NCBI RefSeq assembly: GCF_004331645.1
Contig: NZ_SJSK01000001.1
Coordinates: 620,001-684,000, forward strand
Length of the DNA stretch: 64,000 nt
From: Pedobacter frigiditerrae
Lineage (GTDB): Bacteria > Bacteroidota > Bacteroidia > Sphingobacteriales > Sphingobacteriaceae
Direction of reading: 5' to 3'
Shown here in pieces: positions 47,267-57,072 of the stretch. Numbering within the stretch: the first letter of the stretch is position 1; every line of letters begins with the position of its first letter. Position numbers and translations under genes: made by a program. The notes under the pieces are model-generated. The model worked only from the letters and a program-made list of their open reading frames with translations, did not search any database and had not been told where the DNA came from.

Positions 47267-47908
47267 TTATTGTTCTTCGCTACGCAACTTATCTCCATTA
47301 AAGATAGTTTGCATTAATTTACCCCAAGCAAATGGGTTTAGGAGTGGATTAGTCTGACGCATGTTTACATTCATCATCCTGTCAAAATTATAACGATAGT
47401 TCCCATTGCTAACTTCTTGCCCGTCTCTAGGCAAGGTTTTTATCATTCCCCTTAAAGCTTCTGGAGAAACGTTTCTTTTAGCAAGTGCCAAATCATCATC
47501 TGCCACTTTCATGGAAAGAAAATCTTTGGTAAACTCTTCTACGGTTGCCCAAGGATTAACACGTACGGTCCTTAAATAAACGATTTCAGTTTTTAGCTTA
47601 ATCATAGCCGTAAATTTACTATCGGCAATAAGATTTGGTAAAACAAAGGTTTTGCTTGTAAAACCAACCGCAGAGAATAATAATGTATCACCCGGATGGG
47701 CTATGAATGAAAAATAGCCTTGGTAATTGGCTGCGTATTTTTGTTCGTTAAAACTTTTATTGGTAATGGTAACGTATGGCACAACAGAATTGCTGTCAAC
47801 ATCGGTAATAATCCCCGAAAATTGAATCAATTTATTGCTTTTGGTTTCGTTTTGCGCAAAAACAGTTGCAACAAACAACAACAATATGATAGTTAAGCTA
47901 TACTTCAT
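47267..47908 (-). CDS. Exported carboxypeptidase-like regulatory domain protein
   Basis: 213 residues, signal peptide (LTIILLLFVATVFAQ). Residues about 28-110 are a CarboxypepD_reg-like domain (IQFSGIITDVDSNSVVPYVT, YFSFIAHPGDTLLFSAVGF). The rest is helical with RNVSPEALRGMIKTLPRDG and a final basic end. It has the same general plan as the protein at 1160-1927. Function unknown. Confidence 0.75.
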   Translation of the reverse strand: MKYSLTIILLLFVATVFAQNETKSNKLIQFSGIITDVDSNSVVPYVTITNKSFNEQKYAANYQGYFSFIAHPGDTLLFSAVGFTSKTFVLPNLIADSKFTAMIKLKTEIVYLRTVRVNPWATVEEFTKDFLSMKVADDDLALAKRNVSPEALRGMIKTLPRDGQEVSNGNYRYNFDRMMNVNMRQTNPLLNPFAWGKLMQTIFNGDKLRSEEQ

Positions 47909-47961
47909 TGTACAAAAATACTTGTAAATGGCTTATTGACTAGTTAAATTTTGTTAAAAAC

Positions 47962-48207
47962 TTAATCTTGTTCTGCTAAATCTACAGCAACAACACTAGT
48001 AATTTCTGGCACAGCTTTCATGATAGCTTGTTCAATACCTGCTTTCATGGTCATAAAACTCATTTTACAACTACCGCAATTACCCAATAATCTTAATTTA
48101 ACAACATTGTCCGTCGTAATCTCTTCTATGGCAACATTACCTCCATCAGCAATTAAATATGGCCTAATGGTTTCTAATGCTTGCTCCACTTGTTCTGTTA
48201 AACTCAT
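47962..48207 (-). CDS. NifU C-terminal-type Fe-S protein
   Basis: 81 residues: LIADGGNVAIEEITTDNVVK, then LLGNCGSCKMSFMTMKAGIE with the CxxC that holds a transferable [4Fe-4S] cluster. It is the stand-alone Nfu-type domain used to hand over Fe-S clusters. It follows the Mrp gene by 34 bp on the same strand; the pair is probably one operon for Fe-S assembly. Confidence 0.93.
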   Translation of the reverse strand: MSLTEQVEQALETIRPYLIADGGNVAIEEITTDNVVKLRLLGNCGSCKMSFMTMKAGIEQAIMKAVPEITSVVAVDLAEQD

Positions 48208-48241
48208 TTTATATCAATTAAAGTATAAAAATAGTAATTTT

Positions 48242-49318
48242 TTAGCAATTAGCTGTCTGTACGTTATTTATAGAAATCTGTTGGGCAATTTTCCCTGCAA
48301 TTTCAGTAAATGAAGCAGCTATTGGACTATCGTTTTCCATAGATATTGGTTCTCCGCTATCTCCTGAGGCGGTAATGCCCTGTACCAATGGTATTTCGCC
48401 TAAAAATGGAACATCATATTTTTCCGCTAACTCTTTCCCGCCATTCTTGCCAAATATGTAATATTTGTTTTCTGGCAATTCTGCTGGAGTGAAATAAGAC
48501 ATGTTTTCTATTACGCCTAAAACTGGGATATTTATTCCTGGCATTCTGAACATTGCCAATCCTTTTCTAGTATCGGCCAATGCCACTTGTTGAGGAGTGG
48601 TAACAATAACAGCTCCAGCAATTGGAAAACTCTGGCTAATGGTAATATGAATATCTCCAGTGCCCGGAGGAAGGTCGACGATTAAATAATCTAGCTCACC
48701 CCAATCTGCATCATTAAACAACTGTTTGATGGCGTTTGATGCCATTGGTCCACGCCAAGGCACAGGTTGGTCTGGGTCGGCAAAAAAACCTAATGAAAGT
48801 AATTTAATCCCATATTTTTCAATTGGCAAAATTAAACTTTTACCATCTTCCGTTTCTCTAGCGCTTGGTTTTGCTCCAATTAACCCAAACATGATGGGAA
48901 CAGATGGCCCATAAATGTCTGCATCTATTAAACCAACTTTTGCACCATCTTTAGCTAAAGTTACAGCTAGGTTGCTGGCCACGGTAGATTTTCCAACGCC
49001 TCCTTTACCAGAAGAAACTAAAATTATATTTTTAATGTCTTTCAACTGAGAAATATCTAATGGTTTGGTAACCCTCGAAGTGATATTGATATTGATTTCT
49101 GCATCAGCCAACACGAAATGTCTAACTGCATTTGTACATGCGTTTTTCAACATCTCTTTCATCGGACAAGCAGGTGTTGTCAGTTCTAGGGTAAATCCTA
49201 TCGTTTTATCTTCAATTTTAACATCTTTAATCATGTTAAGCGTAACCAAATCTTTCTTTAAATCTGGGTCTTCAACATGGCTTAAGGCAGCTAAAACTTG
49301 CTCCTTGGTAATTATCAT
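48242..49318 (-). CDS. Mrp/NBP35 (ApbC) Fe-S carrier ATPase
   Basis: 358 residues. Residues 1-90 form a MIP18/DUF59 domain (ALSHVEDPDLKKDLVTLNMI). Then the Mrp P-loop IILVSSGKGGVGKSTVASNL (deviant Walker A with GKGGVGKS), DADIYGPSVPIMFG, DYLIVDLPPGTGDIHI (switch region) and IENMSYF. It binds and transfers Fe-S clusters to apo-proteins in the cytosol. The usual CxxC near the end is not evident by eye; the C-terminus NVQTANC keeps one cysteine. Confidence 0.93.
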   Translation of the reverse strand: MIITKEQVLAALSHVEDPDLKKDLVTLNMIKDVKIEDKTIGFTLELTTPACPMKEMLKNACTNAVRHFVLADAEININITSRVTKPLDISQLKDIKNIILVSSGKGGVGKSTVASNLAVTLAKDGAKVGLIDADIYGPSVPIMFGLIGAKPSARETEDGKSLILPIEKYGIKLLSLGFFADPDQPVPWRGPMASNAIKQLFNDADWGELDYLIVDLPPGTGDIHITISQSFPIAGAVIVTTPQQVALADTRKGLAMFRMPGINIPVLGVIENMSYFTPAELPENKYYIFGKNGGKELAEKYDVPFLGEIPLVQGITASGDSGEPISMENDSPIAASFTEIAGKIAQQISINNVQTANC

Positions 49319-49438
49319 TCCTCAAAATTAACAAAACATAGGCACAAAAAATTTTCTATCGTCCTTTTTATTGTAATTTTAACGCAGAATAAACATTTGC
49401 TCTAAGCGTTTGTTTAACAATTAATTCTACATTAGTTT

Positions 49439-51592
49439 ATGCAGTTACCAAAAATTAACATTCCCAAGAAATATCTAAAAATCGGCGTTTGGGTTTTAGG
49501 TGTGTTCTTGCTTTTATTTATATCTGTTGGTGTTTATGCTTATAGCAAAAGAGAAGCTTTATTAAAAAAAATGATGGCTAAGGCTATCGCAAAAGCGGAT
49601 AAAGATTATGGCCTAAAAATTAAAATTGGTTCGGCTGGCTTTACTGGATTAAGTGCCGTAAATATGAAAGACATTTCGGTTGTTCCAAAAGACCGAGATA
49701 CACTATCTACCATAAACGACATTACGGTTGCCGTAAAATTATTTCCTCTATTGTTTGGCGATGTTAAATTATCAGAAATTAATCTTGACCAGGGAAAGTT
49801 AAATATTGTTTTAAGAGACTCTACAACAAACATCGACTTCATTTTAAAACGAAAAAAGAAAGATAGCACAACTGCAAAAAGCAAAGTTAACCTTGGCGAT
49901 TTGGCAAGTGATTTGTTAAACGAGGTATTTTACAAAATTCCTGATGACATGGAAATCAAGAATTTTGTGGTGCGTTTAAATGACAATGATACAGCATCCT
50001 TAAAATTCAAAACTAGTGCAACTATAGATAATGGAAAACTAGTTTCGACTATTGTTGTTAATGACACAACAGCAACTTGGCATGTCAATGGAAAATTAAA
50101 TCCAGGTAAAAAAAGGCTTAACGTAATGTTTTTTGCTGATGGTCAAAAGTTTCAATTACCCAAATATTTAGAACAAAAACTGCATACCAAGCTCAGCTTT
50201 GATACGGCAAGCACAGAAATGAAAGATGCTGATTACAGTGGAGATGACTATAAAATTTCTGGTTCATGGGCTATCAAAAACTTAACCATTAACCAAAAGA
50301 GAATTTCTTCTGCTGATATTGTTGTTCCGGATGCAAAAATAGATGCAGATGTACTAATCGGGGAGAATTTCATTTCTTTGGATAGCACATCAACCGTGTT
50401 CTTAAAAAACGCCTCAGTTCATCCGTATTTAAAATACACCTTGTCTCCAAACAAGATTTATGAGATGAAGATCAATGCTGAAGAGCAAGATGCACAAGCT
50501 ATTTTTGATGCTTTTCCAGTAGGCTTATTCGAGTCTTTAGAAGGAATTAAAGTACAGGGAAAGCTAAAATACAACCTTAACTTTTATTTAGATACTTCTA
50601 TTCCTGATAGCGTAAAATTCGAATCTACCTTAACACCAACAAACTTCAAAATTGTGAAATGGGGGAAAAACGATTTACAGAAAATTAATTCAGATTTTGT
50701 TTATACGCCTTATGAATATGGCAAACCAATGCGAGATATTACCATTGGTCCATCTAATCCAAACTTTACTCGATTAGAAGATATTTCGTCTAATTTTAAA
50801 AATGCTATTCTAACGTCCGAAGACCCATCATTTTATAGACACAAAGGTTTTGTAGAAGAATCTATTCGTAAATCCATCGCTGTAAACTTTAAAGAAAAAC
50901 GCTTTAAACGCGGTGGAAGTACAATTTCAATGCAGTTGGTTAAAAACGTTTTTTTAAGTCGTCAAAAAACTTTAGCTCGCAAGGCGGAAGAAATTTTGAT
51001 AGTTTGGCTAATTGAAAACAATCGTTTAATTAGCAAGCAGCGTATGTTAGAAGTCTATTTCAACATTATTGAAATGGGGCAAAATGTGTATGGAATTGGA
51101 GAGGCTTCTCGACATTATTTTGGCAAATCCCCATCAGAATTAACAGTGGGTGAGGGTATTTTCTTAGCTAACATCGTCCCTAAACCTAAAGCTGCGATGT
51201 ATAAGTTCATGAGCGATGGGAGCTTAAAACCTTATTTATATCCTTGGTTTAATTTTATTGGCAATACCATGGCCAGAAGAGGCTTAACACCCGCTGACAC
51301 AAGTGGGTATGGCTTTTATAATGTTAGGTTAAGAGAAGGTTTAAGACAGTATTTATTGCCAGACTCTGTAGTTATTGATACTACTAAAATTGAAGCCGAA
51401 GAGGAAGATATGATGCCTCCAGGCGGAATGCAAGATAAATCTAAAAACTTGTTTGACCGATTATTTGGTGGCTCTAAAAAAGATACCGTTACCAAAGCTC
51501 CTACAAAAACCACTGATACTGTAAAAACAAAAAAACAACTCCGCCAAGAAAGAAGAGAACAACGCAGGAAAGAAAAAGAAAACGGAGGCTAA
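49439..51592 (+). CDS. GT51 biosynthetic peptidoglycan glycosyltransferase
   Basis: 717 residues. An N-terminal membrane anchor (about 15-35) is followed by a long beta-rich AsmA-like region (about 55-430) and a GT51 domain from about 450: ILTSEDPSFYRHKGFVEESI with the catalytic glutamate, RGGSTISMQLVKNVFLSRQK, EVYFNIIEMGQNVYGIGEAS, HYFGKSPSELTVGEG. No penicillin-binding domain is present. A Lys/Arg-rich tail follows. It polymerises lipid II. The hpt gene follows after 5 bp. Confidence 0.93.
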   Translation: MQLPKINIPKKYLKIGVWVLGVFLLLFISVGVYAYSKREALLKKMMAKAIAKADKDYGLKIKIGSAGFTGLSAVNMKDISVVPKDRDTLSTINDITVAVKLFPLLFGDVKLSEINLDQGKLNIVLRDSTTNIDFILKRKKKDSTTAKSKVNLGDLASDLLNEVFYKIPDDMEIKNFVVRLNDNDTASLKFKTSATIDNGKLVSTIVVNDTTATWHVNGKLNPGKKRLNVMFFADGQKFQLPKYLEQKLHTKLSFDTASTEMKDADYSGDDYKISGSWAIKNLTINQKRISSADIVVPDAKIDADVLIGENFISLDSTSTVFLKNASVHPYLKYTLSPNKIYEMKINAEEQDAQAIFDAFPVGLFESLEGIKVQGKLKYNLNFYLDTSIPDSVKFESTLTPTNFKIVKWGKNDLQKINSDFVYTPYEYGKPMRDITIGPSNPNFTRLEDISSNFKNAILTSEDPSFYRHKGFVEESIRKSIAVNFKEKRFKRGGSTISMQLVKNVFLSRQKTLARKAEEILIVWLIENNRLISKQRMLEVYFNIIEMGQNVYGIGEASRHYFGKSPSELTVGEGIFLANIVPKPKAAMYKFMSDGSLKPYLYPWFNFIGNTMARRGLTPADTSGYGFYNVRLREGLRQYLLPDSVVIDTTKIEAEEEDMMPPGGMQDKSKNLFDRLFGGSKKDTVTKAPTKTTDTVKTKKQLRQERREQRRKEKENGG

Positions 51593-51597
51593 ACAGG

Positions 51598-52137
51598 ATG
51601 AACAAAATTCAAATACACAATAAAGACTTCGAAATCATGTTAGATTATGATATGATTTCCAAAAGAACGCGTTTAATTGGCATTCAATTAAATGTAGATT
51701 TTGAGAATCGTTGCCCCGTTTTTATTGGTGTTTTAAATGGCAGTTTTTTATTCATGGCCGATTTGCTTAAGGAAATTGACATTGCTTGCGAAGTTGGTTT
51801 TATCAAAGTTGCATCCTATCACGGTACGGAAAGTACTGGAGAAATTAAAGAAGCTTTTGGTTTGCCAGAAGATCTGCACGATAGGGATGTTATTTTAGTG
51901 GAGGATATTGTTGACACTGGTTTAACCTTAAAATACATTCTAGAAAAAGTTCACAAACAAAAACCCTCATCTGTTACAGTTTGCAGCCTATTGTTTAAAC
52001 CAGCAGCATTAAAAGAGCCTATAGAAGAATTAAAATATGTAGGATTCGAAATACCTAATGAATTTGTGGTTGGTTATGGATTAGATTATGATGGTTTGGG
52101 CAGAAATTTAAAGGATATCTATAGAGCTACAAAGTAA
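51598..52137 (+). CDS. hpt: Hypoxanthine phosphoribosyltransferase
   Basis: 179 residues. The PRPP-binding motif is VILVEDIVDTGLTLKYIL; the flexible loop region (VASYHGTESTGEIKEAFG) and PNEFVVGYGLDYDGLGRNL match the HPRT C-terminal site. It salvages hypoxanthine and guanine to IMP and GMP. It is translated 5 bp after the glycosyltransferase gene, so it is co-transcribed. Confidence 0.95.
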   Translation: MNKIQIHNKDFEIMLDYDMISKRTRLIGIQLNVDFENRCPVFIGVLNGSFLFMADLLKEIDIACEVGFIKVASYHGTESTGEIKEAFGLPEDLHDRDVILVEDIVDTGLTLKYILEKVHKQKPSSVTVCSLLFKPAALKEPIEELKYVGFEIPNEFVVGYGLDYDGLGRNLKDIYRATK

Positions 52138-52210
52138 TTTAAGTCATCGGATGAATATAAGAATATGATATTTTTTTCCGAATTTTGCGACTTACTAAAA
52201 ACTGAAGACA

Positions 52211-52870
52211 ATGACCATACATAAAGAAGGTTATACCAGCCTTGCGCTTACCATTTTATTTATCATGTTGCTTAATGCATTTGTAGACTACAAATTTGCA
52301 GATGTAACTTGGTTGCGCTGGTTTATCTATATTTTATCTTTCGCATTATTTATTATCGTTTTACAGTTTTTTAGAAATCCTTCTAGAACATTTACATCAG
52401 GCGAAAACTTGGTTATTTGCCCTGCAGATGGTAAAGTTGTAGTAATTGAAGAAACTGAAGAAGGTGAGTATTTCAAAGATAAACGCTTGCAGGTTTCTAT
52501 CTTCATGTCGCCTGTAAATGTACATATTAACCGTAACCCAATTTCTGGTGTGGTTAAGTTTTTCAAATATCATCCTGGTAAATATTTAGCAGCTTGGAAC
52601 CCAAAATCGAGCACCGAAAACGAGCGTACTACTACAGTTGTAGAACATGCTAACGGTACGCCTGTGTTGTTCAGACAAATTGCTGGAGCATTGGCTCGTA
52701 GAATTGTTTGGTACATTAAAGAAGGAGATCAAGTAGTACAGACAGAACAGTTTGGCTTTATTAAATTCGGTTCTAGAGTTGATATTTTCTTACCAGTTGG
52801 CACTAAAGTTAACCTGCAATTAGATCAAGTTGTTAAAGGCGGAATTACAGTTTTAGCAGAACTTAGCTAA
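52211..52870 (+). CDS. psd: Phosphatidylserine decarboxylase (PSD-B-like)
   Basis: 219 residues, the short form seen in Bacteroidota. Two N-terminal membrane helices (about 10-55), then ICPADGKVVVIEETEEGEYF and FMSPVNVHINRNPISGVVK, and the processing region GFIKFGSRVDIFLPVG, where the self-cleavage Gly-Ser bond would create the pyruvoyl group. It makes phosphatidylethanolamine from phosphatidylserine in the membrane. A pssA gene is not adjacent in this window. Confidence 0.93.
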   Translation: MTIHKEGYTSLALTILFIMLLNAFVDYKFADVTWLRWFIYILSFALFIIVLQFFRNPSRTFTSGENLVICPADGKVVVIEETEEGEYFKDKRLQVSIFMSPVNVHINRNPISGVVKFFKYHPGKYLAAWNPKSSTENERTTTVVEHANGTPVLFRQIAGALARRIVWYIKEGDQVVQTEQFGFIKFGSRVDIFLPVGTKVNLQLDQVVKGGITVLAELS

Positions 52871-52896
52871 GTTACTTCCTTACCATATTAGAAATC

Positions 52897-53069
52897 CCTG
52901 CCTGCGGTAGGCAGGTAAGGACAGCTTAGCATTTCTACATTTCATCTTTCTTAGATTAACTTAGATGCCTTAGATGGTAAAGTTTTAGAAAAACATCGTC
53001 GGTAATCCTAGGCTATTGCAGCTCTGCTTTGCTTTCCAAGTTTTTGTCCTTCGACAAGCTCAGGATGAC
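52897..53069. repeat. Dispersed palindromic repeat cluster
   Basis: In the 203-bp gap after psd are three repeat-like stretches: the hairpin CCTGCCTGCGGTAGGCAGG (52897-52915), a run of CTTAGATT / CTTAGATG / CTTAGATGG words (about 52950-52978) also seen near 10550-10660, and GTCCTTCGACAAGCTCAGG (53046-53064). Such sequences recur between genes in this phylum. No gene is seen. Confidence 0.5.
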
Positions 53070-53073
53070 ATAA

Positions 53074-54201
53074 CTATTTATTCTTCTCGCCAACCGTTCT
53101 TTGCGTAGGATAAGCAAACTCTGAACCATGTTGATTAACAATATCAATGATTTTGAAATTAACGTCTTCCTTAATTTTAAGGTAGTTATTGTACTCTATA
53201 TTTTCTACTAAATACAAAACCTGAATATTTAGGGCAGAATCTGCGAAACTATCAAAAGTAACTGAAGCATCTGTTGTGTGCTCACTTTGTTCTAAAAATG
53301 CATTGATGTCTTCGATTATATTTTTAATCAAGGCAGAATCAGTTTCATAAGTAATGCCGATATTAAATTTAACCCTACGGTAATTTCTACGGGTCATATT
53401 TTCTAAAACACCATCTATCATTGCCCTGTTTGGGATGATGATTGTTGTTTTGTCTGTACTGCGAAATACAGTGCTTCTAAAGCCAACTTTCTCTACCGTT
53501 CCTTCAATTCCATCAACCTTAACTAAATCGCCTACAGTAAAAGGTTTATCTATGAAAATTGTAAATGATGCAATTAAGTTTTCTAATGTTTCCTTTGCAG
53601 CCAAGGCAATAGCAATACCCCCAATACCCAAACCAGTGATTAAGCTTAATGCATTAACCTCGAATACATAACCTAATAAAACGAAAAAGCCGATAAAATA
53701 AATAACAAACTTAAATAACTCCTTTAAAAAAGGAACCAATTGGTCGTCTGCTTTATTCTCAGATTTAATGGCCTTATAAGTAAATACGTGGGCAATAAAA
53801 TCTATTATCCTTAAAATAATCCAGAAAAAAGAAAGGATGATAAGGAATAAAAATGTCTTATCTAATAGCTCGCCAAGCGTAAATGGCTGTAGGGTTTTAA
53901 CATTATTTATCTGCTTGTTAAAATGAAACACCACAACTTCTAATGGGTGTTTTAATTGATTAACCGCAAGATATAAAGTGGCAAGGCTGATGAAAAACTC
54001 AAACGGCTTTAATAATAAAGCAATGAAAGTATCTATTTTAACCTCTTCGGCAAATTTTTTGAACAGTTTAAAAAGTAGCTGGCTTAATCTCTTAGAAACG
54101 AATCTCTTTAATAAAAGTCCGAGCAAAATGATGCCCGCAAACATACAATATGCCTGTACTGTATTGCCCCAAATTACCTGTTCAAAAAATTGATTATCCA
54201 T
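53074..54201 (-). CDS. MscS-family mechanosensitive channel
   Basis: 375 residues with several transmembrane helices (about 14-32, 55-75, 110-130, 165-190) and the MscS pore and beta domains: ALSLITGLGIGGIAIALAAK (pore helix), FTVGDLVKVDGIEGTVEKVG and TTIIIPNRAMIDGVLENMT. The large channel opens when membrane tension rises at hypo-osmotic shock. It is 1 bp after the dehydrogenase gene on the same strand. Confidence 0.9.
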   Translation of the reverse strand: MDNQFFEQVIWGNTVQAYCMFAGIILLGLLLKRFVSKRLSQLLFKLFKKFAEEVKIDTFIALLLKPFEFFISLATLYLAVNQLKHPLEVVVFHFNKQINNVKTLQPFTLGELLDKTFLFLIILSFFWIILRIIDFIAHVFTYKAIKSENKADDQLVPFLKELFKFVIYFIGFFVLLGYVFEVNALSLITGLGIGGIAIALAAKETLENLIASFTIFIDKPFTVGDLVKVDGIEGTVEKVGFRSTVFRSTDKTTIIIPNRAMIDGVLENMTRRNYRRVKFNIGITYETDSALIKNIIEDINAFLEQSEHTTDASVTFDSFADSALNIQVLYLVENIEYNNYLKIKEDVNFKIIDIVNQHGSEFAYPTQRTVGEKNK

Positions 54202-54202
54202 T

Positions 54203-55429
54203 TTATACTAATTGTTTCAACGCAATTTCAAATGCGGTGCTTGATAAATTTGTTCTTTTATTTGAAGTATTATAAACGGCTTGCAATGCATTATGAATGA
54301 TATTAGATGCATCAGAGAAAATTGCATCATCGCTCATTTCTACATTGCGCTGCATTAAATAAGCAAAAACTCTTGCCATACCGCAGTTTGCAATAAAATC
54401 TGGAATGACAGCTACGTGATTATCTGTATGTTCCATGATGCTTCCGAAGAATATCTCTTTATCGGCAAAAGGAACATTAGCGCCACAAGCTATAACTTCT
54501 AACCCAGCTGTAATCATTTTATCAACTTCGGCTTGTTGCACCAATCTAGACGAAGCCGCTGGAACAAAAATCTCAGCACCTACATTCCAGATCTGTTCAC
54601 TTGCTTCTGCAAAAGGAATCAAATTGTCTGCAACCAATGTGTTGTTAACTCGGTCGTTAAACAAAGTTTTAATCTCTTGTTCTGTAAATCCTTCAGGTTT
54701 AATTAAACCACCAACACGGTCAATAATACCTACAATTTTAACGCCTTGTTGTGCCAAGTAATATCCTGCTGCTGCAGCAACATTACCCCAACCTTGGATA
54801 ATTGCTTTTTTACCTGCAATTTCTCCACCCCAAATATTATAATAATGTCTTATCGATTCAGAAACACCGTAACCTGTTATCATATCGGCTACCTTATATT
54901 TTCTTTTGATATCTGGCGTATAATCTAAATCTTCCAATACTTTAGAAACGCCATAACGTAATTGTCCAATTTGGTGAATTCTTTCATTTTCTCTAGCCTG
55001 ATAGTGACCGCTAATCACACCTTCTTGTGGATGCCATAAACCATAACTTTCGGTTATTGGAATAACTTCGTGTATCTCGTCTATGTTTAAATCTCCGCCA
55101 GTACCATAATAACTTTTTAATAACGGCATTACGGCTTTATACCAACGTTCTAAAACTTCTTTTTTACGAGGGTTCGCAGGGTCGAAGTTAATACCAGATT
55201 TTGCACCACCTATTGGCGGACCAGAAACGGTAAACTTTACCTCCATTGTTTTGGCTAATGATTCAACCTCACGCTTGTCAAGTCCTTTTCTCATTCTTGT
55301 TCCACCGCCAGCAGCACCGCCACGCAACGAATTGATAACAACCCATCCTTCAGCCTCAGATTCTTTGTCTTTCCATTCAAAAACAATCTCTGGCTGTTTT
55401 TCTTCGTATTTTTTTAATAAATCCTTCAT
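54203..55429 (-). CDS. Glu/Leu/Phe/Val-family dehydrogenase
   Basis: 408 residues. Substrate-binding part SLRGGAAGGGTRMRKGL and VKFTVSGPPIGGAKSGINFD (catalytic lysine region), then a Rossmann fold (GKKAIIQGWGNVAAAAGYYL) and NCGMARVFAYLMQ. It oxidatively deaminates an amino acid, or makes glutamate, with NAD(P). Whether it prefers glutamate or branched amino acids cannot be read from the sequence. It is the first gene of a pair with the MscS gene. Confidence 0.9.
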   Translation of the reverse strand: MKDLLKKYEEKQPEIVFEWKDKESEAEGWVVINSLRGGAAGGGTRMRKGLDKREVESLAKTMEVKFTVSGPPIGGAKSGINFDPANPRKKEVLERWYKAVMPLLKSYYGTGGDLNIDEIHEVIPITESYGLWHPQEGVISGHYQARENERIHQIGQLRYGVSKVLEDLDYTPDIKRKYKVADMITGYGVSESIRHYYNIWGGEIAGKKAIIQGWGNVAAAAGYYLAQQGVKIVGIIDRVGGLIKPEGFTEQEIKTLFNDRVNNTLVADNLIPFAEASEQIWNVGAEIFVPAASSRLVQQAEVDKMITAGLEVIACGANVPFADKEIFFGSIMEHTDNHVAVIPDFIANCGMARVFAYLMQRNVEMSDDAIFSDASNIIHNALQAVYNTSNKRTNLSSTAFEIALKQLV

Positions 55430-55463
55430 TACATTTTTCTATTTGGTGGCGCAAAGATAAAAC

Positions 55464-55496
55464 AAAAAAACCTCCACGAAACTAATCGTGAAGGTT
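55464..55496 (-). terminator. Intrinsic terminator of rplS
   Basis: On the minus strand AACCTTCACG (55496-55487) pairs with CGTGGAGGTT (55478-55469), one T-G or mismatch, followed by a T-run (to 55464). It lies 21 bp past the rplS stop. Confidence 0.75.
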
Positions 55497-55516
55497 ATAT
55501 ATCTTGTTAAAGAATA

Positions 55517-55864
55517 TTATTTTCTTAAAGACTTGATACGAGCAGCTTTACCAGTTAATTCACGTAAATAGAACAATTTAGCTCTACGTACTTTACCGTG
55601 ACTGTTAACTTCTACTTTATCAATATTTGGAGAATTGATTGGGAAGATACGCTCTACTCCAACTCCATTACTCATCTTACGAACAGTAAACGTTTCATTA
55701 GCACCAGCACTGTTACGTTGAATAACAACACCTTGATAAATTTGAATACGTTCTTTATTACCTTCGCGAATTTTATAGTGTACACTAATTGTATCTCCTG
55801 ATTTGAAAGAAGGAAACTCATTTTTCGCGATTACCTGCTCTTCTACAAATTTTACTAAATCCAT
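55517..55864 (-). CDS. rplS: 50S ribosomal protein L19
   Basis: 115 residues, full length. [59 protein letters not shown] and [20 protein letters not shown] are the standard L19 blocks. It sits at the 30S-50S interface. It lies 212 bp downstream of trmD and ends the ribosomal cluster, with a terminator just after it. Confidence 0.97.
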   Translation of the reverse strand: MDLVKFVEEQVIAKNEFPSFKSGDTISVHYKIREGNKERIQIYQGVVIQRNSAGANETFTVRKMSNGVGVERIFPINSPNIDKVEVNSHGKVRRAKLFYLRELTGKAARIKSLRK

Positions 55865-56076
55865 GATTTTAAGCTATTAAGCCGATTTTTTGTTGTTTAA
55901 AATCGGACTGCAATATTAGGAATTTTATTTTAAAAATAAAAGTGAAGTTCAAAATAAATTTATTTTTTAACAAATGGCGATTTTTCCACAATATGATGGG
56001 GTTAAATTGTGTACATGCCGAGGTGTTAAGATGTATGATTTGGCCGACTCCACAACTCCACAAATAACGGCTCAAC

Positions 56077-56751
56077 TTACTTCAGCAAGTCTGGCCTACG
56101 CTCTTGTGTCCGCTTAACCGCCTCATCGTGGCGCCACTCGTTTATCTTTGCCTCGTGCCCGCTTAACAACACATCGGGAACCTTATGCCCTCTCCACTCC
56201 GCTGGTCGCGTGTATAGAGGTGCATCTAACAAATCTCCTTGAAAACTGTCTGATAACGCAGAAGTTTCATCATTCAAAACGCCAGGCACCAACCTCACGA
56301 CAGTATCAACCACAACCGCAGCAGGCAATTCTCCTCCAGACAAAACATAATCGCCAATAGAAATTTCACGAGTTACATAAATATCTCTTATGCGCTGGTC
56401 AATTCCTTTGTAATGCCCACATAAAATGATGATGTTTTTTTGGATCGAAAGCTGATTTGCAATTCCCTGATTTAAAGTTTCACCATCTGGTGTCATGAAA
56501 ATAATCTCATCGTATGTTCTTTCGTTTTGTAATTTTTCTATACAGAGCGCAAAAGGTTCTACAGACATGATCATTCCGCTACCACCACCATAAGGATAAT
56601 CATCTACACTTTTCTGTTTGTTGGTGGCGTAATCTCTTAAATTATGCACCACAATTTCTGCTACTCCTTTTTTTTGTGCCCGCTGTAAAATAGAATGAGC
56701 AAAAGGACTTGTCAATAAATCTGGTAAAACGGAAATGATATCGAAACGCAT
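56077..56751 (-). CDS. trmD: tRNA (guanine-37-N1) methyltransferase TrmD
   Basis: 224 residues. The SPOUT-fold motifs are [72 protein letters not shown] and [20 protein letters not shown]. It uses S-adenosylmethionine to make m1G37 and prevent frameshifting. The gap to rplS (55865-56076) contains no convincing gene; an ORF there is hydrophobic and lacks family features. Confidence 0.97.
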   Translation of the reverse strand: MRFDIISVLPDLLTSPFAHSILQRAQKKGVAEIVVHNLRDYATNKQKSVDDYPYGGGSGMIMSVEPFALCIEKLQNERTYDEIIFMTPDGETLNQGIANQLSIQKNIIILCGHYKGIDQRIRDIYVTREISIGDYVLSGGELPAAVVVDTVVRLVPGVLNDETSALSDSFQGDLLDAPLYTRPAEWRGHKVPDVLLSGHEAKINEWRHDEAVKRTQERRPDLLK

Positions 56752-56871
56752 GTTGCAAAGATATGGAAAATGGAAGATGTAAAAAGGAAGATGTGCTTAA
56801 CGTGGGGGAATTAGTGTTAATTATAATTTAGCTCCAAGCACATTTTCCGTCTTCCCTTTTTCATCTTACAT

Positions 56872-57072
56872 CTAATCTCCTTCTTCCAATTGAAAAACTT
56901 CCTCAACGGGAACATTAAAAACCTTTGCCATTTTTAAAGCTAACACAGTTGATGGAACGTATTTTCCAGACTCTATGGTATTAATGGTTTGACGAGAAAC
57001 TTGAATTAAATCTGCCAGTTCGGCTTGAGTTATATTTTTTATTGCTCTTTGCACCCTTAGATTATTTTTCAT
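56872..57072 (-). CDS. Small XRE regulator
   Basis: 66 residues, an HTH with little else: NNLRVQRAIKNITQAELADL, IQVSRQTINTIESGKYVPST and ALKMAKVFNVPVEEVFQL. It overlaps the membrane-protein gene upstream by 11 bases. XRE plus multi-TM partner pairs of this kind (YozG-like/DUF2178-like) are known from many genomes, where the regulator controls the pair. Confidence 0.9.
   Translation of the reverse strand: MKNNLRVQRAIKNITQAELADLIQVSRQTINTIESGKYVPSTVLALKMAKVFNVPVEEVFQLEEGD

Noticed and set aside
55869..56075. 68-residue minus-strand ORF between trmD and rplS
   Set aside because: Phe/Ile/Lys-rich translation of AT-rich sequence with no family features; the gap is better seen as leader or spacer.
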